NCBI GenBank assembly: GCA_043228905.1
Contig: JBHGNT010000002.1
Location: 3,534,001-3,598,000 of the forward strand
Origin: Azolla caroliniana
Taxonomy: Eukaryota; Polypodiophyta
Reading direction: 5' to 3'
Length of the DNA: 64,000 nucleotides
A model generated the notes under the pieces. The model saw only the letters and a program-made list of their open reading frames with translations. It was not told the DNA's origin and searched no databases. Within the stretch, counting starts at the first letter, position 1; every line of letters begins with the position of its first letter. Shown piece by piece: positions 11,601 to 22,172 of this stretch. The translations under genes were made by a program, and so were the position numbers.

Positions 11601-13208
11601 CATCAGAGTGTATAAGGTCGAGCTTGTTCCGGCTCCGGTTTCGCTCGTTGGGGAAGGGAAGTCGGTGTTGCTTCCCGAGCTGGCAGGCTTCACAAATTTA
11701 TGCCTTTCAGCCACTAAATTTGGGCAATCCGAACACTACCTGTTTCGATTGCAGATCTTGAAGCTGTTGGTGGTTGACGTGGCCTATCCGCTTGTGCCAC
11801 AAGTCGATGTCTGACTCGGTTTTTTGTCCCTTCGCGAACATTGTGGTGCCGCCGTCAGTGGAGTCGAGTATGAACATCCTCCCGTCTTTGCGCCCTTGCG
11901 CAATCACACAACCTTCTTCCTCAATGAAGCACCCGAGGTGTGTAAACCGAACCTCCATCCCTTGGTCGACGATCTGTCCGACCGAGACCAAGTTCTTCGT
12001 GATTGTCGGAACGTGCAACACGTTCATGAGTTTCCCTTTCTGCCCGACATGGCTAAGGGGAACTTCTCCGACATTCGCGATCGGATGCAGAGTGTCGTCT
12101 CCAGTTGCGACTACTCCAGGTTGTATCGGTTTTTCAAGGTACGAGAACCACTCCTTATGGCTCGTCATGTGGTTTGATGCGCCGGAGTCTACGTACCACA
12201 CCTCGTCCGATCTCGGGGTGCTCTGTTTCATTGAGTTTGCTTCGTGTCTCGTCACGAAGACAGACCCTTCTCCGACTCTCCCGGAGTCTTTGGCGTAGTG
12301 CGATCGTTGCCGATTTCCCTTGTCGGTATGTCCAGAGCCGTTTCCGGAACCGGTTCTCTCCAAATCGGCGCGCTTCTTCCAACACTCGCTTTCCCTGTGG
12401 CCTTTCTTGCCATAGTACCAGCACTCCGCGATGGCCTTCCCTTGCCGGTTCTCATCGCTTCGACTCCCCCTGTTTCCGGAGGGTCCGGAGTTGCTGTCGG
12501 CATCACTTCGGTGCCTTCTTCCTTGATCTCGTCGGCCGCCTCCATTGCGCGCCGACTCGCCTCGTCCTCCATGTCCACGAGGCCTTTCTCCCTCCGTGTA
12601 CAACATTCTGCTGTCGATGTGCGTGCTTGTAGACGCACCGGCGTGGTTCTCCTCTACCAGGAGCATTGACTGTAAGTCGAAAAAGGACGACGTATTCTCC
12701 CGGGTACACACAGCCGTTCGGAACGCTCCGAACTTCGACGCCAAACCTCCGAGACAGATCTGGACCATCTCGCTCTCCTCGATGTTTACCTCTATGGAGC
12801 GAGGGAGTCGTAGATATCCTTGATCTTCGAGGTATAGTCCGCCACCGACAAGTCGCGTTGTCGTAGGTTGCTCAACTCCTATCGGAGCTGAAGCTTCCTG
12901 GCTGTGGTGCTCGCGGCGAAAATCTTCTTCAGATTTTCCCACACACCCTTCGATGTCTTTGCATCCCTGACATAGCTCAATAGCTGTTCGCCCACACACG
13001 ACGTGAAGCAGTATAATACCCTGCTCGCCGATTGCTCCCACGACGGGAAGTCTGTGTGTGTCGATTCGGGTGCCGCGTCATTAGCTCCTTCGACATAACT
13101 CCAGTAGCCGTGCCCGAGCAGGTACTGGTGCATCTTGTAGGACCAAGACGCATAGTTGGTTCTGTCTCGCTTCTCTGTTGGAAGCGAGCTCGCCATGCCT
13201 CTATCCAT
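8634..13208 (-). pseudogene. Copia A gag-pol polyprotein, decayed
   Basis: Minus strand from ATG at 13208 to TGA at 8634. Domains in order: Gag (to about 12600); zinc knuckle near 12377-12425 with one Cys replaced by Tyr (CWYYGKKGHRESEC); protease with DSGASNH near 12190; the LWHKRIGHVN pre-integrase motif; integrase (about 11150-11720); reverse transcriptase with MDVKNAFLQGDL and YIDDL (about 9450-10350); RNase H (GYTDADW, SSTEAEY). RT itself is open. Breaks: TAG near 12880, a frameshift near 12795, TGA and TAA after GLPKFSG (about 11710), TAG near 11322, TAG near 11203, a frameshift near 9340 inside a repeated GATCGGC, and TAG near 9125. The last block carries an acidic extension of about 75 residues beyond the usual end. 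Its 5' LTR is 13272-13691; no 3' LTR is found. Confidence 0.92.
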
Positions 13209-13259
13209 CGTTCTTCTTCGTCAAGCTGTGTCGGCTGCAAAGAGGTTCTCAACCCTCGC

Positions 13260-13271
13260 GCTCTGATACCA
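13260..13271 (-). other. Primer binding site of Copia A
   Basis: On the minus strand TGGTATCAGAGC, complementary to the 3' end of plant initiator methionine tRNA and the standard Copia primer site, directly next to the LTR end. Confidence 0.9.
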
Positions 13272-13691
13272 TGTAAAAAGTAGCGTGCGGAAGCAAGTAT
13301 GAAGTCAGAACAAAAGGAAGGAAACTCAGGTTTAATGGAGAGCTTGAGCTTACGCAATATACGCGGGAGAGACAGAGGGAGTGAGAGAGAAGTCACAAAA
13401 ATATATAACAGAAGTACACAATCTCTATTCACCTCACTCTATACATATGTGTGTTCCATGAACACTTTTATACAAGTCCTCGAAGGACTGACCGAAGTAT
13501 TGACCGTACTTCAATGCTCTTTAAGAGCTCCTACACTAACTCCCAAATATATTCCTCACGAAATATCTTTCCTAACGACCTCCCGGTTTACACACTCGGC
13601 CTAACCGATCGGTCCCAACCGATCGGTCCCAACCGATCCGGTCCTCGGCTTCTTCAGCCGATCCGGCCGATGTTGAGCTTGTCTCTCAACA
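13272..13691 (-). mobile_element. 5' LTR of Copia A
   Basis: 420 bp. On the minus strand it starts TGTTGAGAGACAAG and ends TTTTTACA against the primer site. It carries repeated CGATCGGT near its start. The LTR at 49921-50334 belongs to the same family. The bases beyond 13691 belong to element 9, into which Copia A inserted. A matching 3' LTR at the left end of the element (around 8.6 kb) is missing. Confidence 0.85.
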
Positions 13692-14155
13692 ATTGTGATG
13701 ATGAACCCAGCTTTTTTCTTAGGCATTGTCGGGGGTCGGGGATGCACGAACCCATACTCATGGAGCACATGAGCCACTTCTTGGAACAAGGCGTCGTCAC
13801 CGCCCTGTGTCCGGGACATTTGGCTGGCGAGGGAATACTTGCCGAAGAACTTCGTCAGTGTCTCTGGGGAAGGATTCTCAATAGGGTAGATCCCTCCCTC
13901 CGGTAATCCGATTAAGGCATGGATAGCCCCCTCTGTTATTTCCTCCAGGTTGATCTTCTTTGCACCCTTTTCCGGTTCGTCGTGGGGATATGCTTCTGCT
14001 ATCCAGAGAAAACCCTCCAATCCATTTTGTGTAAACCATTTCTTGGTAGTCTCGGAGAGTGCCATGGGCTCTAGTGTGGCGTCTGCTTCGGTGGTGGTGG
14101 TAACTTTTGGGGTGCCTGCGTAGCTTCTTGCGTTTGCCTGATCACCTGTATCCAA
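13692..14155 (-). pseudogene. ORF downstream of the element 9 integrase, unrecognised
   Basis: About 155 residues on the minus strand without a clear ATG, cut at its C-terminal side by the Copia A insertion at 13691. The sequence is non-repetitive and protein-like: a Thr/Ala-rich start, then KKWFTQNGLEGFLWIAEAYP, then helices with LIGLPEGGIYPIENPSPETL. It lies on the same strand as, and 3' to, the integrase of element 9, the position of the extra (env-like or additional) ORFs in Athila/Tat-type Gypsy elements. I do not recognise the family, so the link is positional only. Confidence 0.45.
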
Positions 14156-14350
14156 TTTTGTGTGCTAAGTGCTCTGTGTTCGCGAAATGAGAGAGACTCT
14201 GTAATGCGGATGTTTTGTGTTCCATCTTTGCCGTCTTTTCTCGATTCCCCCGAATGCACGTCGTGTACTATTATAGAAGTTGTACGCCGTGTGGTGCCCT
14301 TTAAATGCCTGACGTCACGCTTTTTCCTGGTGTCCGTTCATTTACTACTA

Positions 14351-14376
14351 CTCTCTCTCTCTCTCTCTCTCTCTCT
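14351..14376. repeat. (CT)n microsatellite
   Basis: An uninterrupted CT run between the element 9 integrase and the downstream ORF. Confidence 0.9.
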
Positions 14377-14534
14377 TAGGACACATGTTATTCCTTTTCC
14401 ATCGTATCTGGCAACACCGGATCCGTGGTAGGTTCCTCTTGGTTGTCGGCTATCCGAATACCGCTTCTGGTTCCTGCTCCGTCCTCTGGTTGTTTGAACA
14501 GGTTCCGCGACATTGGTCCGTAATACAGTTTTAG

Positions 14535-15438
14535 TCAGAAACCATTTACCCACTTCTCCAAGATTTCGCCGGCCAACGTTCCTAGCTGATACAACCCTTT
14601 GAACTCACGCGTTATCCAGTAGGGTTTGGTCCACCGGAACCGTAACTTTCCCGGCATCTTGCCCATCCGGGTCTGAAATACCAGAACCGGCTTGTCGATT
14701 CCAAACATTTTCTCATTTCCCTTCCGGTGCTGGTCGACGAACGCTTTCTGTCGTCGTTGCTGGAGCTCTAACTGCAGAATGCTAGCTATCCGGTGCTCTT
14801 CTAGTTCGCACAATGTTGCTAGCTGGATTTTTTCCGATTTCTTCTCACTTAACCTTTCCCAAACTTGAATCCACAAACTTGGAATTTGAAACTCCATCGG
14901 CATTACTGCTTCCAATCCGAAAGCTAACCAGAACGGTGTTGTCCGGATACTCGTCTTGTAAGCAGTCTGGTAAGCCCATAGTGCACTCTACAGCTTCGTG
15001 TCCCAGTCAGTCCGGTTTTCATTGACTATTTTCCGAAGGATGTTCTGCAAGGTCTTGTTGGTGGATTCGACCAATCTGTTGGTCTACGGATAATATGGTG
15101 TGCTTTGCTTGTGCACCACCGCATAAAATGACGTTAAACTCTCCACTACTTGTCCGAGGAAGTGTCCGCCTTGATCACTGATTAGTTCGATCGGACATCC
15201 GTACCGGCACCAGATGTACTCATATAGGAACTTGGTTGTTGATGCCGTGGTATTGTACCGGAGTGCCTTTGTTTTGTTGCAATCGGAGTGACTCCTCCGG
15301 GACCTGCCGAATCACTCTGGAAAAAGATCGATCCGACTAGATCTCCTCCGCCACTTGCTAGTAAGCCTCTCGCTTCCGTAGTCTCTCGGCTAGTCTTTTT
15401 GCTCGTTCGGCGACTGGGTCGTTCGTTGGCCTAGTCAT
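14535..15438 (-). pseudogene. Element 9: gag start fused to an integrase remnant
   Basis: Minus strand. A gag-like start (ATG 15438; MTRPTNDPVAERAKRLAERL) lies just after the primer site but runs only about 60 residues. It then meets the end of an integrase core (HFLGQVVESL, TPYYP*TNRLVESTNKTLQ, FWLAFGLEAVMP) and the integrase C-terminal part (LRFRWTKPYWITREFKGLYQL), ending at TGA near 14535. Protease, reverse transcriptase, RNase H and the front of integrase are therefore deleted. In-frame TAGs interrupt both parts (gag twice; YYP*TN; KL*SALWAY). It is a different Gypsy lineage from the TGTCGTG superfamily that fills the rest of the window. Confidence 0.8.
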
Positions 15439-15470
15439 CCATTCCCCCGTTGTTCACTGCTTTCTACAGG

Positions 15471-15484
15471 AATCGTGGTCGCCA
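15471..15484 (-). other. Primer binding site of element 9
   Basis: Minus strand TGGCGACCACGATT, four bases from the LTR end and about 30 bases before the gag ATG. The tRNA is not assigned. Confidence 0.6.
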
Positions 15485-15488
15485 AAAC

Positions 15489-15935
15489 TGCGTTAATCCT
15501 GGGCTGGACAAGCCACTAACACAGGGTGTCCTTTCGGAACACTTCCCCAAAGGGGTGGTATGGTAAGGAATGGGAAGACCGTGACACAAAACCGTCCCTC
15601 TCCGATTGTTATCCGATTGATTAGTTACACGCGTAGAATCAACATCATTAAGCACAGAATGGAAATAATAGGATAGACATGATATGAAAATAGTAGCACT
15701 TCTCTATTAATTATTCATCCCCGGTTACATCATATCCGGATCCTTTTATAGGTATCCACCTATGTTACAAACCGGTGCCAACCGACAACCGGCTACGAAC
15801 TGGTCCGGATCTGGATCGGCACACCGATTTCGGGTCCGTCCGTTCGATCTTATAATTATAATAATTAATTCTTATTACAACTCCCTTTATCCTAAAACTG
15901 GCTCCCCTTTAATACTTTGGCCTAACCGGCCAACA
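15489..15935 (-). mobile_element. 5' LTR of element 9
   Basis: 447 bp on the minus strand, starting TGTTGGCCGGTTAGGCC and ending TTAACGCA before the primer site. A TATA box (TATAAAA, complement at 15744-15750) lies about 185 bp into it. It interrupts the integrase of Gypsy 1, whose frame stops at VTGYML against the LTR start. The matching 3' LTR is not in the window. Confidence 0.75.
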
Positions 15936-17246
15936 ACATGTACCCGGTTACTGAATTGTGCGTAGTTCGGTGTGCCCATAACGCATAAGGAAGTAGTCTC
16001 GGCTAGTTCTAGACCTGTCCGTCGCATGCTTGCACCAATGCTTTCACGATCGGCTCATGCCCGCGCTCGATTTTCCCATTGGCTTCCGGATTGTAAGCTG
16101 TAGTGAGAGAGAGCTTTATCCCTAGCCGATCAAACATCTCCTCAGCTTCTTGCGAGTCCAGCTCTCCTCGATTGGCCATGATCTTACCCACACACCCGTA
16201 CCGGAAAATCACATCCTCGATCAGGAACCAACATACAACTGCGGTCATCTTGTTCGTCAATGCTCGGCCTTCCACCTGGTTTGTCAAGTTTTCTCTAGTG
16301 AGGACCAGGTACCTCATCTACCCCACCCCTATCGGCATCGTCAACATGTCGACCATCCACTTGAAATGAATGGCCGTCGGGTAAGTCGTGTAACTTGTCT
16401 CGGTGCCGGACTCCGGAATGCACTTGGCAACTCTCGCATGTCGTTACAAAATCGTGGACGTCGTGATACATCCCTGATCACCAATACTTCTCCTTTAATT
16501 TCTTGAATGTGGCCCATGTGCCCCGGTGTCCGGACCAGGGGCTCTCGTGGAAATCCGACACGAGCACCGGTTGTTCTTCCTTCTTTGCCACCACCTGGAG
16601 CGGTGTGCCGGTCGGTCTCTTCAGTTGCTTCCATATCTTACCGTTATGTAGGAAGAACCAGTAAGCCTTCCTCCAGATCTAGCTCGTTTCTTCCTTCGTC
16701 CTTGTTGCGTCTTGCGTCAACGTTCTTAGGAACCACCCGATTGGAAGCCACTCCCCATCGTAGTCGGTTTCGCCAAGACCGGAGTGCCCAATCTATTCAC
16801 CCTTAGTCGGGTCGACTCGAAGAAGTCCTTGCCGACTTCTTCATCTTCAGACATCATGCCGTCCTCATTGTCGAACCACGCTTTCGAAAGCATATCGGCC
16901 ATGGCGTTTTCCTTTCCGGAGATGTGTGTATCTCCGGATTGAGGGACTTTACGTACACGATCCACTTGAGCATCGCCAGGTCCGAAGTTGCGCATCCGGA
17001 AACCATGCCGAGAATCAACAAGCAGTCTGTGTCAATGATTACTTCCGCCCCGATCAAGTACTCCTTATCGGCCTTAACCGCCGAAACGATACCCCATAGT
17101 TTGCTTTTAACTTGGGCATATCCTCGCCGCCGCTCGTTCAGTACCTTCGCACCGAACCAAATGGGGAACTGTATGTAGTCCTCGTCTTCCTGATTAACCA
17201 ACCATCCAATTTCGATTGGACTCTTATCCACCGTCATGTAAACCAG
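15936..17246 (-). pseudogene. Gypsy 1: RNase H and integrase block
   Basis: Minus strand. From 17246: RNase H (VDKSPIEIGWLVNQED, RRRGYAQVKSKLWG, IIDTDCLLILGMVSGCA). A frameshifted linker and integrase zinc region follow (about 16340-16850; GHMGHIQEIK, CNDMRE), then the integrase core (about 16009-16317; GCVGKIMANRGELDSQEAE, LTTAYNPEANGKIERGH), and TAG codons before LLPYALWAHRTTHNSVTGYM at the left edge. The block is cut on the left by element 9 and on the right by element 2. The reading frame resumes at 23939 beyond element 2, so this is the same polyprotein as the blocks at 24136-25044 and 25867-26237. Confidence 0.9.
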
Positions 17247-18317
17247 TGTTGTGATGTTTCTAACACATAATGTGAAACCACCCTAGAAAAGAAGTAAAAT
17301 AGTAGTTCAAATAAATTAGTATTGTGAAGTCAACTTTATTGGTAGCAAAAATACTTTTTCATTTGCCAAAGATAATTCCTTATAAATAAAAGGTCAAAGG
17401 ATTGAACCTTATTATAAATAATGATGAATATTAAGTTAGAGGCGGTTTTCAAAAGTAGAGAAAAAGATGGGGAGAAAAAAAAGAGCACGCATGGATATGA
17501 GGAGCATAGTAGAGAAAGAAGCTCATAATTTCCTTTTTAGATTTCCAAATTAGAAATGAAAATATGCATGAGACAGCTAACCCAAAGAGCTTTCCAAGAA
17601 TATCTTCCATCTGAAATTTAGGCCTAGAAAACAGAAATAGTGAGGAAATGAAAAGTAGACTATATAGACAAGCTTTTTTTTAGGGGAAAAAGGCAAGCAA
17701 TCCTAAACCTATAAATAAGACCCTATTCTAGTGAAGAAGGGGGGGGGGAGGGAGACAGAATGCGGAAGCTCTACTCAATTGGAAGGAAAAAGAAGAAGGA
17801 TCAACAACATCGAGAGGCATCATCAACAAAGAATCACCTTCTTTTATATTCCACTCTCTTCTTTCCTCCGCCTCTCTTCTCCCTTCCTTTATAAATTATC
17901 TCTCATATTCATATCAAATCCGTTGTAAAATTGATTCTTATTTTATAAAAGAATATATTATATTGCAATAAAATAATGTTTGGTTTCACCTACGTATCTT
18001 ATATGTTATCGTCATTTTTGCTTATTTGTTTGTGTGTCTTGTGACAAGGGAGCATTTCGGGCTTGCCCATGCACCTCTCCTTTCACAAAGGCATTCAAAC
18101 TTTCGTGTCTTGCGTGTTAGTGTAAATCTTGCTTGTGTGTTCGTGTGACTTGTGGCAAGGGAGCGTTCGGGCTTTGCCCATGCACCTCTCTTTTTACAAA
18201 GGCATTCGAAACATTGTCTCTCGTGTGTGTAAGTAAGCCTTTTCCTTGTATGTTCGTGTGTAAGCCTTCCTCACGTGCATTCGTTCGCTCCGCACATAGT
18301 GACGCATTTTCACAACA
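17247..18317 (+). mobile_element. 5' LTR of element 2
   Basis: 1071 bp from TGTTGTGATG to CACAACA. The start differs from the family TGTCGTG by C to T. It has one full-length unit of the 111-bp repeat that is expanded in the 3' LTR (ATCTTATATGTTATCGTCAT near 17996), followed by shorter diverged units. Confidence 0.88.
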
Positions 18318-18325
18318 TAATAAAG

Positions 18326-18342
18326 TGGTGAACCCGACGTGA
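18326..18342 (+). other. Primer binding site of element 2
   Basis: TGGTGAACCCGACGTGA, eight bases after the LTR end. The identical site follows the LTRs of elements 6 and 7. I do not assign the tRNA. Confidence 0.8.
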
Positions 18343-18387
18343 AGAGGTGGTAGGAAGGATCAAGTGCTTGAAATGGAAGGTTAGAAG

Positions 18388-21300
18388 ATGGCTTCTTCGA
18401 CAAACACCCAAGCTTACGAAGTGGCAAAGTTGGTGGCTATTGTTGAGCATATGATGAGACCTCGAGATAATGATGCAAGCTTAGACAAGGCCATTGACCG
18501 AACCGTTGAGATAGCGGGCCAATTTGGTGGAAGAAACATTACGGATTTTCTTGCTACATACAATATGGAGATGCAACAACGTGATGTCATCGAAGAGAAG
18601 CAAATATCAAGCTTCAAGTGTGTTGTAGCAATTGGGTTACAAGGACGTATAAGGGAGATTCAAGCTGCCCAAACAACATGGGTGGGATTTGAAAGGGCGT
18701 TTTGGCTGAATATATGCTTGAAGATGCATCGAGGATGACTCGTCAGACGTTGATGAAGTGGATTGAGAAGAAGGGGAAGAACATGAACACATTGGGAGTG
18801 TACACCGAATTTGACCAAATGTACAACCGTCTCCCAAGAATTGACCAAACACTTCTTGAAGGAGATAAAGTTTTGTACTTCTTAAAGGCGGTGGATGCAA
18901 AAGATAGACGAGAACTAGGTAGTCTATTAGAGGACGGAGCACAACCCAATGGTCTCATAACGTATTGGGTTGTGGTAAGAAGAGAATGTGATCAATTTGA
19001 CAAACGTTATCGATGGTTAGATGATTCCGACATGGCGGGCCCGATAGTCCAAAGAAGGAAGGCTCCAATAGCAACTGAGATGACAAAGCAAAACGAGCTA
19101 ACCAAAAGAGCGATGGAGAACTCAGTCATTGAAGAGTTGGCATGAAAATTCCAAGAGGTTTCGTTAGCTAATATGAGTTGTAGAGGGCCGAAGGGGAAAG
19201 ACCCATATAGATGTGTATGGTGTGATAGTGTTGATCATGCAAGGAAAGATTGTGCTAGCCTTCAAGAGGCAATTCGACAAAACCTCGTCTACATGGAAGG
19301 CAACATTATACACTCAAGTGAGACTCGAAAGCCCTTGCAAGTGAATTTTGGTAGGGGGGTCTAAAGAAAATCATGGATGAGGCCGATGTGAGCCACGTTG
19401 AAGCTATACAGTATGCCGCATCGGCCGGTATAAGAATCGGGAAGGAGAAGCTTGGAATGATTAAACCGGGAACGGGGTTTTGGCTGACCATCCTCGAATA
19501 CGAACAAAAAGGGAAGATTATTTCAGATGATGCAAAGCTAGCCAACCTTCATGTACGAGACCTTACCGGGTGGGCGGATCCGGTTGATAACAACACGATA
19601 TCCACAGAGGTCATATGCAAAACCCAAGAAGTGTTTGTGAATGAGAAGCGGAAGAGGACGAATCTAGACGAAGGCCCTTCTAAGAAACATGACACAAGAA
19701 GCTTTAAGAAGAAGGAACAGATGATCAAGACCACATGTCAAGAAGATGGTAGCTCAAACAAGAGAGCCGAGGAACCGACTGAACCCATTGAAGAGAATGC
19801 CAAGAAGGGGAAGGATAGATCGACGCCAACATACAAATTACGGTCGGATATTGAACAAACAACTAACTTAAGAAAGGTTCTTGAAGAAAGAGTGCTCGAT
19901 AGCCGTATTGACCTTACATTGAGAGAACTACTTGGAATTGCAAAGAAGGAGCTCCATGAGACCATCGTTGATCTTATCAAACGTAAAAGACAACAAATAG
20001 ATGAGGAAGAGGGAATTTCGACAAAGGTGACAACCAATGCCATAACTATGGCAAGAACGGAAGAGAAAGAAGAAGATCTAGTGGACAATCATTATACATG
20101 ACCCCATTGGGTGAGAGCGACAACGGAAACTCCGGTAAAGATTGGAGAGAAGAAAGAGACGGTTGTGGCTCTTATAGACCACGGATCGGAGATTAACCTC
20201 ATGTCGACGGATTTCTACAAGAAGGGAAGATGACCACCTATCAACATGAACTATCGATGGAAGATTCATGCGGCGACGAAGGCAATGGAAGATCTTTATG
20301 GAGCATGTCCCAACATTCAAGTCACAATCGAGGATGTAGAGATCGACCAACACTTTTTTGTGCAAGATTCGGCTTCCCATTCGGTGATTCTTGGGCAACC
20401 CTACATAACATCATCACGGATGGAGACTAAGGTGTTCGATAGTGGAACAACATTCGCTTGGGTGAAGAGTCTTGATGGTCAAAAGTCGGTTCAATTCTTG
20501 ACAGTGTGAGCTAATCGTGAGAGGAACCGAGATGGCTTTGGAGATGAGACCTTGGATTTTTAACACAGACTATTGAAGAATGGGGCAAAGATAGTCTGAG
20601 AAAAAGTAAGTCCCTGAAAAGAAGAAAGAAGCAAGAAGGAAAACTATATTTAGCACCTAATGGTGTGTGTGGGATGAGTACACTCAATGAGAGAGAGAAG
20701 CGACAAGTTCAAAGCTTTGAACATTGGTTAGAAGAACAAGGAATATTAGAAGAAGAAGACAACATATCATGGGTCATGGAGGGAGCCTCATTTAACAATA
20801 CAATCGGTGAAATAGAGAGTATCGTGGACTTGAGCCCTCATGAGCAACATACTATTCATATAAACTCCATCAACATGTATACCGCCATCGACGAATGCAG
20901 ACGAGGGGTTATGGAGGAGTTGGTAAAAGTAAATACAAAATATAAAACAGTAGATAAGAAGGTCAAGCCGATAGTTATTCCTTTACTGGAGGATAGTTGG
21001 CAAAGAATGAAGAAAGTTCCCAAGGATCCAAGTCTCAGAGACCCAAAAGGGATAGACCATACCTTCACCGACGTATCAAGAGGGAAACTCCAAGTCGGGA
21101 AGGATGACTTCCTTCTCCCCGAAGAAGAAGAAAGGTTTCGGCTGATGCTTGAGAGACATGGGAAAGCCTTCGCCTTCTCTCCACAAGAAATCGGATGTGC
21201 CGACTCGAAGATGATAGAGCCGATGGTGTTTAAAGTAGAAGATTATGAGGGTGAGTTCATCAAAATTGGCAAGTAATTAAGCTCTCTTACAAAGGATGAA

Positions 21301-22103
21301 TCATGGTCAAAGGAAGACTTCTACGAATTAGGAAGAAGGCCTACAAGTTCTTCCTCAAAGAAGGACATCTATGGAAGTTTCCAAAGAGGAAGAATGGAAC
21401 TCCACTTTGAGTGGTGTGCAAGAAACAAGATCAACAAACACTAATCGTTGAATTTCATGATAGTGTGTGGGAAGGTCATCGAGGTATATGGGCAACTTTT
21501 GGAAAGCTCTAGCGGGGATATAGCCCGATTGTAAAAGCTCTAGCAAAGGCTTGCGATGGGAAGATGGGGGACTGGCCACAATTATTACCATATGCATTGT
21601 GGGATGATAGAACTACACATAGCACGACTACAGGATATATGCTGGTCGAGCTCATATTAGGGCAAAAACCAATAATGCCTATCGAGCAAAGTGTTACCTC
21701 ATGGACGGCTTTGCCATGGCAAGAGGAGATGAGTCGAGAAGACTTGCTAGCTACAAGGATCCAACAATTAGAACGGAGACCCAAAGATGTCGAGTTAATA
21801 ATAGAATGGTTATGTGAGGCTCGATTGAGGAGTAAGGATAATTTTGATAAAAAGCATCGTCTTCATTTAAGAAAAATTGAAGGAGGAGGTTGGGTACTTG
21901 TCTATGATAGCAACCTTGATAATCAGCATGGCACTACTCAAAAGTTCGTGAAACGATGGTTTGGCCCATACGTGGTTAAGGAAATTGAAAACAAGTTAGA
22001 TGGAACTCGACTTGCTTTGCCGATTGTAGGGAAGAGAATAAAGATCTTTAAGAGAAGAGAGACCAAAAATCCTGAAATCGAACCTCTAGACTTGGAGGTT
22101 TAA
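18388..22103 (+). pseudogene. Element 2 gag-protease and pol remnants
   Basis: Plus strand. Gag starts MASSTNTQAYEVAKLV at 18388, frameshifts near 18710, and has a CCHC knuckle CVWCDSVDHARKDC near 19215. A Lys/Glu-rich linker leads to a protease with VVALIDHGSEINLMS near 20165-20210, where the usual Asp-Ser/Thr-Gly is Asp-His-Gly. Pol opens with the RT N-terminal flank (20665-21276; HGKAFAFSPQEIG) and then jumps. About 21290-21520 joins fragments from around the integrase zinc region (EGHRGIWATFGKL) directly to the integrase C-terminal part (SPIVKALAKACDG, LLPYALWDDRTTHSTTTGYM, WFGPYVVKEIENK), ending at TAA near 22103. Stops and at least two frameshifts interrupt gag. RT and RNase H are absent. 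Confidence 0.88.
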
Positions 22104-22160
22104 AATGAATAAGCATAATAGCTAACAATCATTGGCACATACCGGAGGATGTGCAGGTTT

Positions 22161-22172
22161 GGTGGGGGTGGA
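22161..22172 (+). other. Polypurine tract of element 2
   Basis: GGTGGGGGTGGA abutting the 3' LTR start. The same tract occurs before the 3' LTRs of Gypsy 5 (40865-40876) and, as GGTGGGGGCGGA, of element 7 (45656-45667). Confidence 0.8.

Noticed and set aside
9466-12669. Plus-strand ORFs of 120-175 codons opposite Copia A
   Set aside because: Antisense shadows of the GC-rich gag-pol frame; no conserved domain on the plus strand.
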